From: Flavobacterium hydrophilum
GTDB lineage: Bacteria > Bacteroidota > Bacteroidia > Flavobacteriales > Flavobacteriaceae
Length of the DNA: 64,000 nt
NCBI RefSeq assembly: GCF_003202405.1
Contig: NZ_QJHL01000001.1
Location: 1,736,001-1,800,000, forward strand
Direction: 5' to 3'
Both the position numbers and the translations under genes were made by a program. Each line of letters begins with the position of its first letter. The first letter of the stretch is position 1. Under the pieces are notes generated by a model. That model was given only the letters and a program-made list of their open reading frames with translations. It had not been told where the DNA came from and did not search any database. Shown piece after piece: positions 61,906-64,000 of this stretch.

Positions 61906-62991
61906 TTATTTAATGATCTTGATAGTTGATTGTTCGTTGAGATAAGCACTGTTGGAGATCACAATCTGATCTGTTTTCTGAAGACCTTCTTTTATGAATA
62001 CTTTATTGTTCTCAAATTTATTAATGGTCACGGGCTGGCGTTTTACTTTGTTGTTTTCCACGATAAAAACAAACGCTTTGTTTCCGTCAGCTTCAATGAG
62101 TGAATTGTACGGAATGATGATGAAATCTTCTGATTGTTCTGCCTTTATTTCGGCTTTTCCAAACATTCCCACCGCTGGTTTGCTTTTTTTAAGGCTCAGT
62201 TTTAATTCGACTTGAAAGGAGCCCAATGCCGCATCTGCCGCCTGAGATTTTCTAAAAATAAAGGCATCGAATTTTTCATCAGGATAACCGTCAAGCGTCA
62301 CAGTGGCTTTCTGCCCTACTTTTACCGCGGCCCATTCTTTGTCTGTCAATCCTACTTTTAGCAGATAATTATTGTTTTGGCTGGTTTCATTTATAGCCAG
62401 AATTGGCGATCCTGCGCCAACTACTTCTCCTTCGTTTGCTATTTTTTTCGAAACAAAACCATCTGCAGCAGCATAAATTTTAGAATAACGTGCATTAAAA
62501 GCCACTGCATCTTTCTGCTTTTTAGCAATGTCAAGACCCGTTTTGGTATTCTGAAGCTGTTCTAATGTATACACACTGTCTTTGTACAAATTGCTTGCTC
62601 GTTTATAATCACGCTCGTATTTTTTTAGATTTAAATCTGTTTGGTTCAATCCGGCATTTATCTCTGTTTCGTCTAATGATGCCAAAAGCTGCCCTTTCTT
62701 AAAAAACCGACCTTCTTCCACATAAATACGATTGATGATCCCTCCTATTTTAAATCCGTAATTTGCCTGATTTTCTGTTGTTACTAAACCTGATGCGCTT
62801 ATGGTATTGTTAAGAGCAAAAGATTCGACCGGAGCTGTTTTAATCGGGATGACATCTGCGCTTTCAAAGGGCGAATTTTCCTTTTTTTCTTCTTTACAAG
62901 CGTAAAAAAGTGTTAAAGCAAGCAATATAATCAACCCTTTTTTGGAGGCTGCGATATGTTTTTTTAGATATTTGTGAATCGTTAATTTCAT
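61906..62991 (-). CDS. RND periplasmic adaptor (HlyD/MFP family) lipoprotein
   Basis: This 361-residue adaptor has an LFYAC lipobox (Cys32). It has a lipoyl-like half (VTTENQANYGFKIGGIINRIYVEEGRFFKKGQLLASLDETEI), a coiled-coil hairpin (LNLKKYERDYKRASNLYKDSVYTLEQLQNTKTGLDIAKKQ), and beta-barrel and membrane-proximal segments (GMFGKAEIKAEQSEDFIIIP, VENNKVKRQPVTI). It links the inner-membrane pump to the outer-membrane channel. It sits in the usual TolC-MFP-RND order. Confidence 0.92.
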   Translation of the reverse strand: MKLTIHKYLKKHIAASKKGLIILLALTLFYACKEEKKENSPFESADVIPIKTAPVESFALNNTISASGLVTTENQANYGFKIGGIINRIYVEEGRFFKKGQLLASLDETEINAGLNQTDLNLKKYERDYKRASNLYKDSVYTLEQLQNTKTGLDIAKKQKDAVAFNARYSKIYAAADGFVSKKIANEGEVVGAGSPILAINETSQNNNYLLKVGLTDKEWAAVKVGQKATVTLDGYPDEKFDAFIFRKSQAADAALGSFQVELKLSLKKSKPAVGMFGKAEIKAEQSEDFIIIPYNSLIEADGNKAFVFIVENNKVKRQPVTINKFENNKVFIKEGLQKTDQIVISNSAYLNEQSTIKIIK

Positions 62992-63002
62992 GTTTTTTGT
63001 TT

Positions 63003-64000
63003 TTAGTTAAAAGTAAAAGTGGCGTTGGCTCTTTCTAATTCTGCAAAAGCAATCCAGGAGTTATAAAGCGAAATATTAGTGTTAAGCTGCGCATTTACCC
63101 ATTGGTTCTGTGCATCCAGCAGTTCTATATATATTGCCTGACCTTCCTTGTATAATTTGGTAATGTCGTCATTGTATTTTTTGGCCGACTGTTTTTGATT
63201 TTTATCAGCATTGAATTGCTCTAAAGCCGATTTTAGATTGTTCTGTGAAACCTGAAACTGAAGCAGTAACTGGTGTTTTACATTATCAGTTTGTGAAATG
63301 ATTTTTTTACTGTCTTCTTCAACTTGTTTCAGCTTCCATTTGTTTTTGTTGCCCGAAAAGATATTCCACTCCAGCCCCACTCCGGCAAAATAGTAGCGTG
63401 AGTTTTTATCTGCTTCAAAATCAAAATCCTGAGCTCCGAAATCGGCAAAACCACTTACTTTTGGCAGCCAATACGAGTTGGTTAGTTTGCTTACATTTTC
63501 GTTTATTTCTTTTGCCTGAGTGAGCTTTTGCAACTCTTCCCTATTTTGAGTATTTTCTGCCATAGCTCCGATAGGCGGAACTTCATTTTCCTCTATTTCT
63601 ATAGTAGTATCAAGTTTTTGATTCAATAAAAAATTAAAATATGATCTGGCATTATTACTGGTTTGCCGGGCGGTTTCTAAATTGGCCTGAATGCGAATTA
63701 CCTCATTATCACTTCGTAAAACGGCAGTGCGGTTTATTTTTTCATTTTTAAATAAAGCCTGATTTACCCTTTGGTTTTCTTTTACCAAAGCCAGGGCATC
63801 TTCATAAATCTTAATACCTTCAACCGACTGCAGGTATTTGTAATAGGCAATTTTAATTTCCTTTACTAACTCTCTTTGGTAGATTTCGAGTTCTATTTTT
63901 TGAAGCGTCGTCTGCTGGTTTTTTATTCTTTTATTATAAATAATTTCAAAATTCAGCAATGGCATCGTGGTATGAATTTTAGCATCATAAAAATTATCCG
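63003..64000 (-). CDS. TolC-family outer-membrane channel (partial)
   Basis: The visible part runs from stop at 63003 to the right edge, in frame through the last 35 bases (reading DNFYDAKIHTT before MPLLNFEIIYNKRIK), so the start is beyond the window. It contains coiled-coil hairpins of the outer-membrane efflux fold (IKTYEDALALVKENQRVNQALFKNEK-like) and the repeat pairs ETARQTSNNARSYFNFLLN, and near the end LYKEGQAIYIELLDAQNQWVNAQLNT. These are typical of TolC-like channels. It starts the efflux operon; a regulator may lie further right. Confidence 0.9.
   Translation of the reverse strand, partial: DNFYDAKIHTTMPLLNFEIIYNKRIKNQQTTLQKIELEIYQRELVKEIKIAYYKYLQSVEGIKIYEDALALVKENQRVNQALFKNEKINRTAVLRSDNEVIRIQANLETARQTSNNARSYFNFLLNQKLDTTIEIEENEVPPIGAMAENTQNREELQKLTQAKEINENVSKLTNSYWLPKVSGFADFGAQDFDFEADKNSRYYFAGVGLEWNIFSGNKNKWKLKQVEEDSKKIISQTDNVKHQLLLQFQVSQNNLKSALEQFNADKNQKQSAKKYNDDITKLYKEGQAIYIELLDAQNQWVNAQLNTNISLYNSWIAFAELERANATFTFN

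Noticed and set aside
1..64000. CRISPR arrays and intact insertion sequences
   Set aside because: I saw no regularly spaced direct repeats and no intact transposase ORF anywhere in the window; the only mobile-element protein is the recombinase remnant at 51249.

Overview
The window is AT-rich DNA from a Bacteroidota bacterium, most likely Flavobacterium or a close relative. Four things support this. The best promoters follow the Bacteroidota pattern TTG-N(~19)-TAnnTTTG rather than -35/-10. Shine-Dalgarno sequences are largely absent. One secreted protein carries a T9SS type A sorting tail. The gene families present (menaquinone-only MenB/MenA, Pvc-type injection system, GH115/GH43, LytTR and PAS kinases) fit the group. 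The species call is inference from style, not a database match.

Layout. 1-5350 (minus strand) is the distal part of a contractile injection system (CIS/eCIS) operon: DUF4255/Pvc16-like protein, an unknown 271-residue protein, sheath, two tube proteins, a 56-residue DUF5908 protein, a LysM tube/baseplate adaptor and the start of VgrG/Pvc8, cut by the left edge. Upstream (5816-6685) is a LuxR-type regulator whose receiver-like domain has lost its phospho-Asp. 7233-21618 is housekeeping: tRNA-Tyr, a T9SS LamG protein, menB-menA-UPF0173, a DEAD-box helicase, GNAT, type II NADH dehydrogenase, an MFS drug transporter, a cNMP/CBS/nucleotidyltransferase protein with a degenerate exonuclease partner, apt and tRNA-Arg. 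21859-28087 is an accessory set of small regulators and detoxification-type enzymes (DoxX-like, NTF2-like, HxlR, aldo/keto reductase, AraC, acetyltransferase, alpha/beta hydrolase). 28327-36730 is a signalling block: single receivers, a cold-shock protein, a PAS kinase followed by a decayed response regulator, then a three-gene LytTR/multi-PAS kinase/receiver operon.

37750-50987 is a hemicellulose locus: GH115 and GH43 on the minus strand, diverging from GH2 and GH43-CBM6 on the plus strand, with an AraC regulator and several small exported proteins. It has no SusC/SusD pair in the window. The divergent promoter region holds two inverted copies of a 10-bp operator-like sequence, each covering a -33 element. 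51249-58462 is a mosaic region with a recombinase remnant, two Crp/Fnr regulators, an MBL-fold protein with an altered metal motif, NTF2-like proteins, a quinone-oxidoreductase-like protein, AraC and SDR genes. 58847-64000 is an RND efflux operon (pump, adaptor, TolC-like protein cut by the right edge).

Two interspersed repeat families stand out. Four copies of an ~85-95 bp hairpin element (12186-12279, 28161-28260, 37510-37590, 51618-51700) show compensatory changes in the stem. Three copies of a second element (51258-51330, 55948-56047, 58606-58690) match the tail of the recombinase remnant, and one also matches the tRNA-Arg 3' end plus its terminator. The least explained items are the unknown CIS gene with its pseudo-receiver regulator, and these repeats.
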